NCBI GenBank assembly: GCA_022578605.1
Contig: MU394051.1
Span: forward strand, 496,001 to 560,000
Length of the DNA: 64,000 nt
Reading direction: 5' to 3'
From: Camillea tinctor
Lineage: Eukaryota > Ascomycota > Sordariomycetes > Xylariales > Xylariaceae
Shown here one piece after another: positions 24,416 to 35,966 of this stretch. Position numbers and translations under genes: made by a program. Under the pieces are notes generated by a model. The model was not told the origin of the DNA, searched no databases, and saw only the letters and a list, made by a program, of their open reading frames with translations. Numbering within the stretch: the stretch's first letter is position 1; every line of letters begins with the position of its first letter.

Positions 24416-25597
24416 ATGGCGATACTCAGCATCCCATCCAAGCGCTGGGCCTGGCTCGCCTGCGCCATAACCAGCTCATCCGCCCTACACCTGCCCCCAC
24501 GCCAAACGCCCGACGTCTCCGCCTGCAAGCTCGCCGCCAACCCGAGCGTGGACCTCAGCGCCGGCTTCGGGCTCGCCTCGACCTGCGCGCCCAGCGTCGG
24601 CACCCTCTCCGCCTCCATGATCTTCGTCGACTTCTCGGACGCGCCGGCTTCGGAGGGCTCTCCCTCAGAGCTCTACGACTTCTTCCTGCCGGCGGCGGCA
24701 GACTGGTACGCGGCGTCGTCGTACGGCGCGCTGGCGCTCGACGTGTCGGCCGACACGTCGCGCTTCTATCGCATGCCCGCGCCCGCGGCGAGCTACGACT
24801 GGGACCGCGGGCTCACGGCCGCGGCGCACGAGAAGTACATCCTCGACGCGGTGGCGGCGTACGGGGGGTCGGGGCCCGCCGCCGCAGACGTGCTGTACGT
24901 GGTGCCGACCAGGAACGCGAGGGCGATCTCGTTCAGCCCGACGTACATGGGCGCTGTGACGCCGCGCAGCGGGGGCGGCGCGATCGCCAAGTCGGCTGTG
25001 ACGTTCGGGTACGACGCGTACGAGGCGTGGGGGTCGCTGGTGCTGAACCACGAGACGGGCCACACGATGTGTCTGCCGGACTACTACCCGATCGACGGGC
25101 GGGCGACGGGGCTCTTCGTGGGCGGGTGGGACTTGATGGGGCTGATCAGCGGGCCGAGCCCGGAGTACTTCGCCTGGGATAAGTGGCGGCTGGGGTGGTT
25201 GGGCGACGAGCAGGTCGATTGCGTGGCGGCGGCGGGGCAGAGCACGCACGTGCTGACGCCGTTGGAAGTTAAGGGCGGGAAGAAAGCCGTGGTGGTGAAG
25301 CATAATGCTACGGATGTGCTGGTCGCGGAGGTGCGCTCGGCCCAGGGGCTCGACGCGGATTCGTGCGCCACCGGCGTTTTGCTGTACACAGTGTCTACGG
25401 AGACGGGGTCGGGCGAGGGCCCGGTCAAGGTGCTGGATGCGACGCCGAACTCGGGGGGTTGTGCGGACGACGAGCTTAACGACGCGACGTTGACTTTGGA
25501 CGGCACGAGCTCGTATACAGTCCCTGGCTGGGGTGTCAAGGTTGAGGTCACGGGGGCGGATGGAGAGCAATTCACGATATCTGTTCAAGTTTCGTAG
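24416..25597 (+). CDS. Secreted M6-type (immune inhibitor A-like) zinc metalloprotease
   Basis: Intronless. I start it at ATG 24416 (393 aa) because a signal peptide begins there (basic start, WAWLACAITSSSA core, predicted cut near residue 23). ATG 24299 is in frame and would add 39 non-signal residues. The catalytic motif HETGH is at 212-216, followed by LPDYYP, the HExxHxxGLPD-like signature of M6 peptidases. GGWDLMGL downstream is the Met-turn region. The C-terminal third is a beta-rich domain. It would cleave extracellular proteins. The gene is strikingly GC-rich (G/C in most third positions) compared with flanks, and long open frames appear on its other strands for that reason. Confidence 0.88.
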   Translation: MAILSIPSKRWAWLACAITSSSALHLPPRQTPDVSACKLAANPSVDLSAGFGLASTCAPSVGTLSASMIFVDFSDAPASEGSPSELYDFFLPAAADWYAASSYGALALDVSADTSRFYRMPAPAASYDWDRGLTAAAHEKYILDAVAAYGGSGPAAADVLYVVPTRNARAISFSPTYMGAVTPRSGGGAIAKSAVTFGYDAYEAWGSLVLNHETGHTMCLPDYYPIDGRATGLFVGGWDLMGLISGPSPEYFAWDKWRLGWLGDEQVDCVAAAGQSTHVLTPLEVKGGKKAVVVKHNATDVLVAEVRSAQGLDADSCATGVLLYTVSTETGSGEGPVKVLDATPNSGGCADDELNDATLTLDGTSSYTVPGWGVKVEVTGADGEQFTISVQVS

Positions 25598-26018
25598 CAG
25601 GCCAGATATGAACCAGCGTGCTTTTGAATTACAGTAACATTGAAAATCAGCCCTTAACCCCTGCTTTAGTCGCAATCCCTATGCAAGCCATATGTCTGAT
25701 CCCGTGCCGCGGTGAATCATTGACATGGAAACGGGTTCGGTACTTGACAAATGCACGTTCTATTATCGATGAGTGGTTTGAGCGAGTGTATGTACTACAT
25801 CTCTTCTAGCCAATTACAAGTCCTCCTTCTTCAGAAGAAGGGTATAGAGTGGTCATCTCTTCCCATCGAGCAAGCAATGCAAGCAATGCACGCAATATCG
25901 GCAGCATGCATCCGATTCTGCACCATGCAGTCTGATCAGTCAACTTACATCCCAGATGCCAGTATATATGCACTCAAGGGGATGGCCCCCCACCCTTCCT
26001 CGTGCAGAGCCTACGTAT
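25598..26018. other. Convergent intergenic region
   Basis: 3' flanks of the metalloprotease (+) and F-box (-) genes, with no coding signal. A short AAGCAATGC repeat lies at about 25870-25890. Confidence 0.6.
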
Positions 26019-26808
26019 CTAGAACGGCAGTTCTTCCACTAGGAAGCGGTAGTCAATGTTGCGGTATTTGTCGGTAAGCATGGTAAGTTCCTCGCTCCAC
26101 GGGGCAACCGAAAAACGGGGGTCCCCTACCGCACACATATCAGTGTCCTGGAATGTTTGATTCGGCGAGCCGGGGGGGAGGAGGGGGGAGAAGGGGGGAA
26201 AACACAACCATACACATACCTGCCAATAGAATGTTGATGAAGTATTCGAGCAGCTTCTTGACCCTGGTCGGGAATATGTCGAGGTACTGCTTCTTTAGGG
26301 TGGCAATCGGGGTCCGAACGATTGGCAATCGACACCATGTTTCCACAGCCAGCACGGCCTGAATGTAGAACTTGAAGGTGGCCTCGCACGAATCAGCGCC
26401 GTACATACTATCCACGAGCTCCCGGGTATGGGAAAGGAGTGGCGTAAGCTGGTCATCTGGCAGGAAGTCCTCTAGCGATTGCCCCCATTTGCTCTCGACG
26501 GAGAACCTTGCTAGTAGGTTGTCGAGGCCCTCCAGATTAGTGACTGACGATGCCAGGACTGCCATTGTGCCGTACTTGATGATGGAAATGGACGCAAATT
26601 TAGTAGTAGTGCGGGCCAGGGTAACCATTTCGTTAAACCTGGCGTTCAACTGAATGTCGTCCCGGTTCTCTCTCTCGATGGTTCGTAGGGCCGTGCACGT
26701 ATGTGCTAAGGCATTGGCGGATCGCTGGTCCGGGACCTGGAGGAAGATTTGGTGCCATAATTCGTATGGCAATGCCTTGATATAGGGAAGGTCGGTGGTG
26801 ATATCCAT
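26019..26808 (-). CDS. F-box domain protein
   Basis: Exons 26808-26220 and 26125-26019, with a 94-bp intron (GTATGT to GCGGTAG, CTGAT branch), giving 231 aa. ATG 26808 is the first ATG; the frame extends four codons upstream from a TTG. An F-box occupies about residues 8-45 (IKALPYELWHQIFLQVPD). The remainder is helical with no known domain. The upstream CAG at about 26140 would give a stop after two codons, whereas the TAG acceptor at 26126 restores a 35-codon ending (GDPRFSVAPWSEELTMLTDK). The intron holds a C/T-rich run. Substrate unknown. Confidence 0.8.
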
Positions 26809-27505
26809 GGTGAAACTCAACTTCGGTTGGTAGGTAGTGAGGTGATACCCGTCATAAGAACTCTAATTGGAATATCGGAATATTAAATATGAGCCTCTTT
26901 TGAAATGTACCAGCTAATGGGTTTAACTTGCCTGAGTAATGGGGAAATGTCTTGTGGTGTGGTGACTTTTTGATTAAACCGGCCGGTGGTAGAAAAGGAA
27001 AGAGCTTGACCAGAATGGCCAAGGACAGGAAGAAAAATCAGGGTATGATGGAAAGCCTTGGGTGCGGAAGTTGAAATAATTGTCAAATTAGATGAAGATT
27101 GGGTGGTGGATGAGTGCATCTATCCCAGGCTGAGCACCTGCGTTCTCGAGTCCAGTTGATTGTACGACCCCTGGTAAACAAACAGCCCAAGTACAGATTG
27201 TTGCCAGTGTGCGACATGTAGTATCTTCGAGAAACTAGGAACCACCGCTTTGGTACCGGGACATTGGTCGGTAAACAACAGAATTCCTTGGACCCTAGAC
27301 GATCTGTGCATAGCATCTATTGAGGCAAACTATGTTATATACTATCGGGAATGATAAAAGGCCTGCCCTGCGAGTAACCACAGAAACCCCTTTCAACAAA
27401 AGCCAATCACAACCCCGACAACAACATGAAATCGATTGGAAATACTATGCCAACGAGAAACAAAGCAAAGCAACAACAAAACAAGAAAAATAAAACAAGG
27501 GGCCC
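26809..27505. other. Intergenic
   Basis: Promoter of the minus-strand F-box gene and 3' flank of the amidotransferase gene. Small frames here start on non-ATG codons or lack any features. Confidence 0.55.
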
Positions 27506-28664
27506 CTAGATCCTGCTGGCCTTGTCCATAATCGCCTCCTCGCTATCGTCTTCTAGAGACGGCGACTCCCTAGCCCACTCGAGGATGCGCCGCCAGACCA
27601 TCGATCCGTCGTGCTCCATGTGAATGAGCTGCTCGAAGCGCGCCCACGCCTTCTCGTCCAAGGCATCGGTGCCGAACCAGCGCAGCGCATCGTGGATTCT
27701 CAGGCGCGCCGTCTCCGCGTCCTTCTCGGGGTGGCCCTGGAACGTCAGGATGGTGCCGTCCGCGCTTAAGAGGCATTGATTGCCGCGCGCGAGGAGTTCG
27801 AACCCGGGTGCCGCGGTGGCCACCTCGCGGCGGTGGTGCTGCTGCAGCCGGAACGAGCCCTCGGCGGCCGCTTCCGGGAAGAACTGCCGCCCCTTTTCTG
27901 TGAGGCTTACGGTAGCAACGCCCAACTGTGGCTCGGGAAAAAGAAAAAGCGAGTATGGTTCCCTCGTCAGTCTTCAAATGTCTATATATAAGGATGCTAG
28001 CTTACTGCTGTTTCTGGATAATGTGGATCCTCCCTCGCTTTTCAGACGAAAATACTAGGTATGACACTTGCCACGCCAAGCCTCCACGCAGATCACCCGC
28101 TTACTTATTTCTTCGCCTCATGTGCTTCGCATGCATCGGGTCGCGCGGGTGGGTTAGGGTAATTATAGGATAGGGCAGATAATAACTCACCTCGGGCTGC
28201 TTAGCGTCGACGATGGAGCCTCCAAAGACGCGAGCGATGGTCTGGTGCCCCCAGCAGATACCGAGGATCTTCTTGCGGGGGTCGTCGCGACGGACGCGGC
28301 GCAGAAAGTCGTGAACCTCGAGGATCCACGAGTGGGACTTTCGCGGGTCGACGTTGGACCCGCCGAGCACGATCAAGTCGAAGCGGGCCGGGTCGGGGAA
28401 CTGGCCCCTGTTGTTGGCCGGCTCATAGAAAGTCAACTGCGTGCCTCCCGGTGGCGTCACCGCCCCGATGGTGCGCTCGTATGAGGCGCGGATCGCGGGT
28501 AGCAGCCGCGACTTGTATGAGTTGAGCAGGATAGCGATGCGCAACGGTGACTCTGGTTTTGAGTTCTGCTGCTGCTCTTCTTTTCCCTCGGGACCGCCTG
28601 GTGCCGACCTGGCTCTAGGAACGGTCTCGTAGGTACATGTAGTCGGAGAAGCGGGAGGTCTCAT
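27506..28664 (-). CDS. Class I glutamine amidotransferase-like protein
   Basis: Exons 28664-28191 and 27925-27506, giving 297 aa; the intron of 265 bp (GTGAGT...CCACAG) is the longest in the window. The triad is visible: nucleophile C137 in GICWGHQ, and H223 and E225 in FQGHPE. The domain runs from about 45 (RIAILLNSY) to the C-terminus, preceded by a disordered Gln/Pro/Glu-rich leader. Joining gives KQPELGVATVSLTEKG, the expected family transition, which supports the splice. It is a stand-alone GMP-synthase-type glutaminase domain without a synthase partner. Such fungal proteins hydrolyse glutamine or related gamma-glutamyl compounds; the substrate cannot be named from sequence. GC-rich. Confidence 0.9.
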
Positions 28665-31600
28665 TGCGATACTGAAATACGAAAATAGGGGTAATGGAGA
28701 ACACAGAAAGGTTGGCGGGATCTTTCGGGCATGTCTGTTGAAGACAGCACGGAACACCTTAGTTGAGGTGATTGTTGTTGAAGACGCGTGGGCGTGAGCC
28801 TCACCTTTTGCTAGAATTCACCGCTGAAGTTTTATGATTTATATGAAGTAAGTTCCTAAGTTTAAACAAGACCCAGCCCGCGACGGGATAACCTCTACTT
28901 GATGTTATCCAAGTGGATCTTGGTTGCTTTTCTACCAATCGGCGAGTTTTTGTTTCGAGGTAGCCGATGGACCGTGACCTGAAAGGCACGGGCGCTATCC
29001 CTTTTAGCTCCCCCTGTTAGCTCCCGTTATGTCCCTAGCCCTGGCAAAACCGGCAAGTTAGCAGTTGACAAGCCTTCAAGCCTTACGGAATGACCTAATC
29101 CTGCAGCTACAACCTCCAGCCCCAGCCCAACCTACTTTTACTCCTACCTAACCCTAACCGACCTACACCAGACAGGAGCACCAGCGAGATACCAATAGCG
29201 CTAATAGGAATCGAACCTAAACTCGCTGGTAACCTAGGTACACCACTTCAAAGTAGGTAATTTATATAGTTGACTAGTATCAAGTACCTAACTAGTTAGG
29301 TAGGTAAGTAGGTAGTTAGATACATAAGGCAGACCTTAATTTAGGTATAGTCACAGCTCACATACCTACATTCCATTCATTGATTGCATAGGAGATAACG
29401 TATTAGATCGCTGCATCACCTTACCTGGGTACGCATTTGGCTTGAGTAAGATACTATTGGCACAGAAGAAATCAAATGTCTCACCTCTCACGTCTCTATT
29501 TGAAACCTATTTACATAATTTATCGATATCTGCAAGTACCTTAGGTAAATGTCATTTCAACTCCTCTCCCCTTTAAGTTGTTCAGCAAGGAGACAAGCAG
29601 ATCAGGTAGATAGGGGCGAGGAAATGTGTAAGTCACTAGAGTGGCAAACTACTTACACAAGAACACGCACTTGCATAGCATACGCACTCACACTCACACA
29701 CATACACATACCTGACGCACACAATATTTCGTACTTCAATATTTTCCCCGTACCGGTCACACAGGGCCCTTCTAAGCAGCCGGGATAACTCGTATAGGCA
29801 AGTCCGTGGACACAAGAGGGCTTCAACCAGTCCGCCAGCTCATCCAACTATCTACTTACCTCATCGTATCGCACGCACACCGTCATATAAAGCAAGCCTC
29901 AAACCACACACAAACACATGCAGACACAGAAAAGAGGCGTAGTGGTACATTGCCTGAGTCCCCCCCCCTTGGCTATCCTGCTTTTCACGGTCAGGTGAGC
30001 AAGGGGGAGGTGGGAGGGGTGGTTAGAGGTGATGGCCTTCAGATTATGACAACTGACCAAATCTTCAGACGTGACTTGGTCTATGGGGAAGTAGGAAAAG
30101 CAAAGGGGGAGGAGAAGAAAAAAAAAAGAAAACCACGCATGCTGTTGAACCGTGCCACCCGGCGAACGTGGTCTCCTATCGCCCGCTGTAGTACATGTCT
30201 CAAACGGAGAGAGTGAGGTGGGCGGGAACGTGGTAGGCTAGGGAAGCCTCGTCGGCATAACCAGTCAAGTTGACAGATCGGACACCCTAGCCAGCAGCCC
30301 AGCCCATCAACGCAAACTAGTTCTTGACTGCTAGATATCGCATCATTTAGCTAAAGGCTAAAAAAAAAAAGAAAAAACCGGGCTCCGCTTGGGCTGCTTT
30401 GCATTTAGTCCTGCAAAAGGGGAACAGGCAGTGGATGACGACTGGGCAGGATTGACCGCTCAATATTGAACACCTATTTTAGTACATATAGACATAGCCA
30501 TATGAACTAAGGGGAGTAATATGTACCAGCAGCCCGGTGCGTGGAACGCATATAGCCTTGCCAGCAACACACACCCCCTATCTATTAGTAGTGTGATAGT
30601 ATTGTGTTCAGGGCGTTTTCTTCTTTTTGTTTTTCCTCGCAGAGAAGAAGCCCAACAGCCATTAACCTGCGTCTTGCTGTCCATCGCCAGGGGTGTACAT
30701 ACCAGGACATCATGCCGATTAGTCCTAAAGTGGTCGATGGAGAGGGCAAACGTACATACAGGGGACATCGGGTTATTTCCGCTGCCGGAATGAGAGATCG
30801 CCCCTGATGGAGATAGTATCAAACGACAATACTCCAAACTGGCTACTAGGGTCTCCCAGGTGAACTCTATAACGCTTAGGACACCGTGGAAACTAAATAT
30901 GCTCACCTCAACTGGACTCGAGTTGACTGCCATTATATTTGGTCATAAACCCCAGGCCGAAACTGCCGACCAAAGGAGGCCCTCATTTCGGCTGAGCCTG
31001 ACACAGTTGTGCCCAGACATGGGGGGCAACGGGGTAACAGGCAAGTCATGTACGTAATGTTCGCGGGGAGTCTATTCCGCTGCTAGTCATGCCCACCGGC
31101 GGCAGAAGCACATTCTGTAGACGCGATGCAACCCCCACCCTCAGTTCCTGCAAGACCTGGAGAAGGTCCTCGGGGGGTAGGACGACACCCACTCTGTTAT
31201 AGCTTGCATGCAGGAATCTGGATGCGGTAACCATCCAGGCGCCATCCTACCGCGGATTGAACCGGGCTTCTGGGATCAGGCATCTAAGATCCAGCCTGTC
31301 AAGTAGATACGTCGCTTGTCATTTGATTGTCTAAAGTCGAGAGTGTCTTCTCCAGCGCTGATAACATCATGCCGTATGGAGGGCGAGGTGAATACTCAAA
31401 GGGGCTGGGCCCTCGTGGGAAACCCTCATTATCTAGCTCAGAACTTCCAACATGCTGCTGTCTCGGTAGCTAACCAGAACAGAGTGCATTTTGTGCTTCC
31501 AAAGCCCCACGTCTGATCTAGATCGTGCCGGATCTTGTAGGCACAGGCGGGGATCGATAAAATCGTAGACGTGATACAGATGTAACAGGGGTCTAGTGGT

Positions 31601-32885
31601 TAGACAGCCACCGAAACAACATAGCTTCTACTCCCCGCCGCGAAACTGTTGGTCTGTAGTGTGAAAAGTGAGGTTGGCATCTGCAACGTCCCGTACTGTC
31701 ACTAACGGTTGCCCCCAGAAGCCCCGTCTAGTCGTGTCATGGAGATATGATTTAGTCAGGCCTGGGGGTTTAGTGGTCTAGATTGGGACAAAAAAAGCTG
31801 ATTGGATGTTCATCATTTTGTGCACGAAATGGGAAAAGTTCTTTCTAAGCACCCAGCCTTGTAAAACGTGGGCGAAGGTCCTTGCCGTAGGTGTATAGCA
31901 GTCGTAGAAGACATTGCTTCTTTGAATCATTCACTTGTCTCGTGGCCTAGATTTAGAGGATCTTAGCAAATGCGTGTTATAGTAGTTTGTCCGTTGATGC
32001 AGAGCCATTCGATGTAACTGCATACATTGGGGGATAGCGGGAAGATAGAGCCGCAATAATAGCGAGCAGGGGCTTGCCCTTGTCGAAGTCTTTCTTCCAT
32101 CCACACTACTGTAGGGTGGTGATGAGCAACCTCGCTGAACGGCATTAGACCTTTAGGTAGATGCTCGCTTTGGGATAGAGAATAGACGTTTTGAGGATAA
32201 CGCTTCCCGAACCTCCACTATGACCCTTTCCGCTCCACTCACTCACTCGATCCCCCTGCCACGGGCAAGGTCTACACTTCGTCTCCTCTGTCTTGAGCCA
32301 AATCGAGAAAGACAATGAGGTCAGGTTTTGGAAAGGACACCCATGAACCGTATTAGTTGCCGCTTATCCCCCTCCCCCCTTAAAGGTTTTTCAAAATCCT
32401 ATAGATTGTTTATCTCATCAGAATTCGTTCCCTCTTTATTATTTTCTGTTCAGGTTTTATGCTACTTTATTTCTTCGTCGTGTCCTTTAATTCATCTTGC
32501 CTCCATGTGGCCAATATCTGCGACCTTAGCTTAAAAATCAGGCACTTAGCATGAGATATTAGTCAGGAACACTTCATACGTTAGAGTTATTGATTCATCG
32601 GTGAAAGCACTTCACCGAGACGTCATCCACCGATATTTTGGCTGTCAACGTCCATCCAGTTGCTGCGAACTAGTCTGAAGAACGGGGTGCTGGTAGCGGT
32701 TCCTGGCTCGGGAGGCCGCACGAAACTTGCATCGTTAACGACACTGGTTCTTGACCGCTAGGCTCTGCTGCAAGCGTACCCAACATAACCAACACAACTC
32801 GAAGCGGGGTGTCGACGGTATCTACTGGTCGATAGTTGGTGCAGAAGGCCGACAGAGCCGGCGGTGAGAACTGCGGGAGATAGAG
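28665..32885. other. Long intergenic region, no gene seen
   Basis: About 4.2 kb. 28.7-28.8 kb is the amidotransferase promoter. 29.0-29.5 kb contains a CCCTAACC doublet, a 9-bp-stem hairpin at 29180-29230 and a cluster of TAGGTAGG-type words. 29.6-30.2 kb has CA-rich and purine runs. 30.2-32.2 kb is less AT-rich but has no credible frame and may be an old, degraded gene or transposon. 32.2-32.9 kb leads into the Myb-like gene. Confidence 0.5.
29180..29230. repeat. Hairpin with 9-bp perfect stem and tRNA B-box-like loop
   Basis: ACCAGCGAG (29180-29188) is the exact reverse complement of CTCGCTGGT (29222-29230). On the minus strand the loop contains GGTTCGATTCC, matching the Pol III B-box consensus. 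No complete tRNA can be folded around it. Confidence 0.75.
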
Positions 32886-34588
32886 ATGTACCGGGCAAGA
32901 CGAAGAGGACGTCAAGGCATAAGACAGCGACCGAAGATGTGGTTTATGAACTGGAGACAACCCCATCCCGATCCGGGCTATCCTCTACCGATCGAGTCTC
33001 ACCCCCACAGAGATTCACAACAAGAGGCCTGGCAACAGTTATTCCATCCACAGCAGTTTATAGCATATAATGCGCCTGTGTCTCAGCTATTGAGGTCGCC
33101 ATTCATGCCGCAGACAACGATGGAGGGCCAATACTACACCGGTGGCGACGAATCTTCTGTTGTAAGCCTCCATCCTAGTGCAAGCACATGGTATTAGAGG
33201 CATGTTCTGACGATATTTCTCATAGATCGAGGACCTTTTTAGCGTTCCCTTCCCGGATATCGGAATGGGCACGCCAAACACCACAGCCCAAACGGCTGCC
33301 GCGAATGTCTCATCTGCAGCGTTCGGAAGGGATTATGTCCCGAATCACTCTCAAACCAATGACAGAGGACTAGCGGGAAATGAGCAGATGGGTTTCCCTA
33401 GACGCTACCCCACGGCAAACGCCTACAACCCAAGCCTCGAAGAAACTTTCGGCCAACGATCGGGTTCATGGCAGTACAACCCAGCTGCGCTCCGTCAACA
33501 AGGTGACTACTCAGACTTCCAAGACGGTCTGCCTAATAATGATTTTTACCCCCCTATGCCCATCTTTGGTGAATCTTCGGAATACGGTGTAGTAACTCCA
33601 GCTATGACCAACGACGTCGTTTCACCCTCGATGGGTTCATCGGCCGCGTCTGATAGAATGGCATTGATGACTTTGGACCCGGCTCCTGCACAGGACACTG
33701 CATCGACGGTGAACCCGGAGTCTAACTTGGGGGACACATGGCCTACAACCATTTCACCTAAAATGCTGCAAATCAGTCCATCACCGACACCGAAAACGTC
33801 CTCTGAATCGATGCGGAACGACCTTGTATCCGGTAGTAGCTTAGATATGGGCTCCGCCCTATTCGACCAGCAGCACGCCCGCATGGCATATTCTTCGAGC
33901 TCGAGACATTCGCGCCACAAGACCCGAAAGGAGCTCCCAGACAAGCCGCGCAGACATTGCTCTACGCTCTCGGAATCCTACAGCCCAGCTCCTTCGGAAA
34001 ACAAACGAGCCCCAATCATCAACCCGAGGCCTATACTGAAACATGAAGTCATGCCTGAGGCCCAGGGGCTAGGGCCTCAGTTGCCACATATGCCTCGAAC
34101 ACCTCAAGTGCCCCTAGCATCTCAGACACCCGCCACGCCTGTTGATGCTGAGCGGTCCGCGAAGAATGAATTTCTTGTCGCGAAGAAGCTCGAAGGCATG
34201 ACATATCGCGAGATCCGGGCCCAGGGTAACTTCGTCGAAGCTGAGTCCACTCTGCGAGGTCGTTTCCGGACTTTGACCAAGAACAAAGAAGCACGAGTGA
34301 GGAAGCCCGAATGGCAGGACATCGATGTAGGTTCTCGTCCGATCCCCACGCTATACTCCTGGTGCCTATAGGAGCATCATTGATGTGCTAACACCCGAAC
34401 AGATACGGCTGCTTAAGAAAGCTGTCAAGAAGCTCGCAAGAGGCGACGATTCGTCTTCCACCAAAGTCCCATGGAAGCAAGTCGCCGATTATATCACGGA
34501 CCACGGCGGCTCGTACCATTTTGGCAACGCCACATGCCGAAAGAAGTGGGACGAGCTGGTTAGCCATGGTAAAGCTAACTTGAAATAA
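32886..34588 (+). CDS. Myb/SANT-like DNA-binding protein
   Basis: Three exons: 32886-33161, 33226-34326 and 34403-34588, giving 520 aa. The introns are 64 bp (GTAAGC...TCATAG, branch TTCTGAC) and 76 bp (GTAGGT...GAACAG, branch TGCTAAC), both phase 0. Start choice is uncertain: ATG 32886 is the longest, and ATG 32937 also has good context. The first 370 residues are Pro/Ser/Gln-rich and disordered. From about 395 a helical motif (AKKLEGMTYREIRAQGNF) and the exon-3 segment (PWKQVADYITDHGG, FGNATCRKKWDEL) form a Myb/SANT-like helix-turn-helix as in fungal uncharacterised regulators. Probably nuclear; targets unknown. Confidence 0.85.
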
Positions 34589-34927
34589 CCGACGTAGGTG
34601 GATGAGAATACCGACCCGGAAACGATGACTATGACTGAAATGACGATGGAGCACCATGCATGAAAGAGAGTGGGGAGAGGCGGGCTTTAAAGAGAAAAAA
34701 AAGCAAAAAAAACTAACTAACTGGAATATCGTGTATTCAAATAATAGTGTGTAATAGGAAGAGGGAGTCGGTAATGGTGTGTGTGTGTACTTACAATCAG
34801 GGGCACCTACAATTGTTGGCTAGGTTAGTGGGTTGGTTGATTTGATATTCAGAGACTAGCAAGACCTCACGGTCCATCTATTGCAATTGATTTTGTTGGT
34901 ATGCATAACCTAAATGTTTTCATTGCC
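34589..34927. other. Short convergent intergenic region
   Basis: 3' flanks of the Myb-like gene and the Ap4A phosphorylase gene. Contains an A-rich run at about 34690-34715 and a (GT)5-6 run at about 34777. Nothing else seen. Confidence 0.6.
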
Positions 34928-35966
34928 TCACAAGTTGCTGTCCAGATCTTCGGTAGGTGTTACTCCAATCTTTCTTAGGACATGTAATAGCATGTCAGGA
35001 TCCTGCCTCAGGGCATCCCACTCCACTTGGCTTTTGACTAGAGCTGTCCCAGCCAACAATGTCCCATTCAGTGATACGATACCGGCATCCTGCCCAGACT
35101 GGGTTGCTATGGGCGCCCCCTCAGCTAAACGCGGGCAGAGAGCCATCGAAGTTCTCGTCATAGCAAAGTTGTAGCTGATCTTCGCCTCACCTTCACTAGG
35201 TGCATCTCTACTGGACAGGGTGATATAGACAGCGCGTTTGTATAAGGCTACATACGCACCATGTCTATCTCTGGGACTCATCTCTGCATTGATCGAAGCC
35301 GTGAGGATACTGAAGGGGAGTACTTTCTCCCGGCCGCGAACTCTATCTGCAAGCACATCCCACTCGCTTCCTCGCTCGGCATCTTCTAGACCATCTTTCA
35401 TTCGCTCTACTGGAAGGAGTTGGAGATGGCGGTGCGGCTGACTGGCACCCGAATGCTCTCCTGAGTTGAAGAAAGCAAATAATTCTTGGCCTTCGGCATG
35501 ATATGCTTGAATACACGCATATGTGGCTTCTATGTCACCTTCCTCTAGAATATGGGTTTGAGGCTTGACATCCTTAGTAGTTAGGATAAAGTGTTCTGGC
35601 ACGATGGCGAACTTATTCAAGACTAGATTGTGTGATGGTGGCAGACGGGTGATAAGCAGAGCAGGCGAAGGGTTCTCGAAAGGATTGAATGGCTTCGCAC
35701 TGGTATCCTTGGGTTTAGGGGCTTTGGGCTTTGCAGCAAGAGAAGGCGAGAACCGAAGTTGGAACTGGGTAAAGGCATCAGTCTAGGCCAGGATGGCCCC
35801 GTCTTGCTCCTGGCACACGTGCACTTACGGCAAGAGAACCTGGTGTCAGGACAGCAACTTGGGTGGGATAGTAGGTTAAGTCACCGCTAGCTTTCGCCCG
35901 AATAAAAGCTGCTTTGACAAGTCCAGGTAAGTTATGCGGCACAATCGGGCGAGATATTTCAGCCAT
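34928..35966 (-). CDS. Ap4A phosphorylase (diadenosine tetraphosphate phosphorylase / ATP adenylyltransferase)
   Basis: Exons 35966-35829 and 35782-34928 with a 46-bp intron (GTAAGT...GCCTAG), giving 330 aa, the length of yeast APA1/APA2. ATG 35966 is chosen; the frame continues upstream only on a non-ATG codon. The HIT-like active site HRHLQ (H163, H165, Q167) follows NSGEHSGASQP, and the mid-region NLVLNKFAIVPEHFIL is characteristic. The C-terminal ATP adenylyltransferase region (ISYNFAMTRTSM) is present. The enzyme splits Ap4A with phosphate into ATP and ADP, controlling nucleotide signalling and salvage in the cytosol (family knowledge). The Pro/Lys-rich link KPKAPKPKD matches fungal members. 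Complete. Confidence 0.94.

Noticed and set aside
24331..25675. Long open frames overlapping the metalloprotease gene on both strands (up to 336 codons)
   Set aside because: Arg-rich shadow frames caused by high GC3 in the real gene; the protease frame alone has a signal peptide and catalytic motif.
29140..29160. Two CCCTAA-like units suggesting an interstitial telomere
   Set aside because: Only about two imperfect units, too few to distinguish from chance.
30460..30933. 157-codon minus-strand frame
   Set aside because: No domain, no signal, composition unlike protein-coding genes here, and no supporting promoter or splice pattern.
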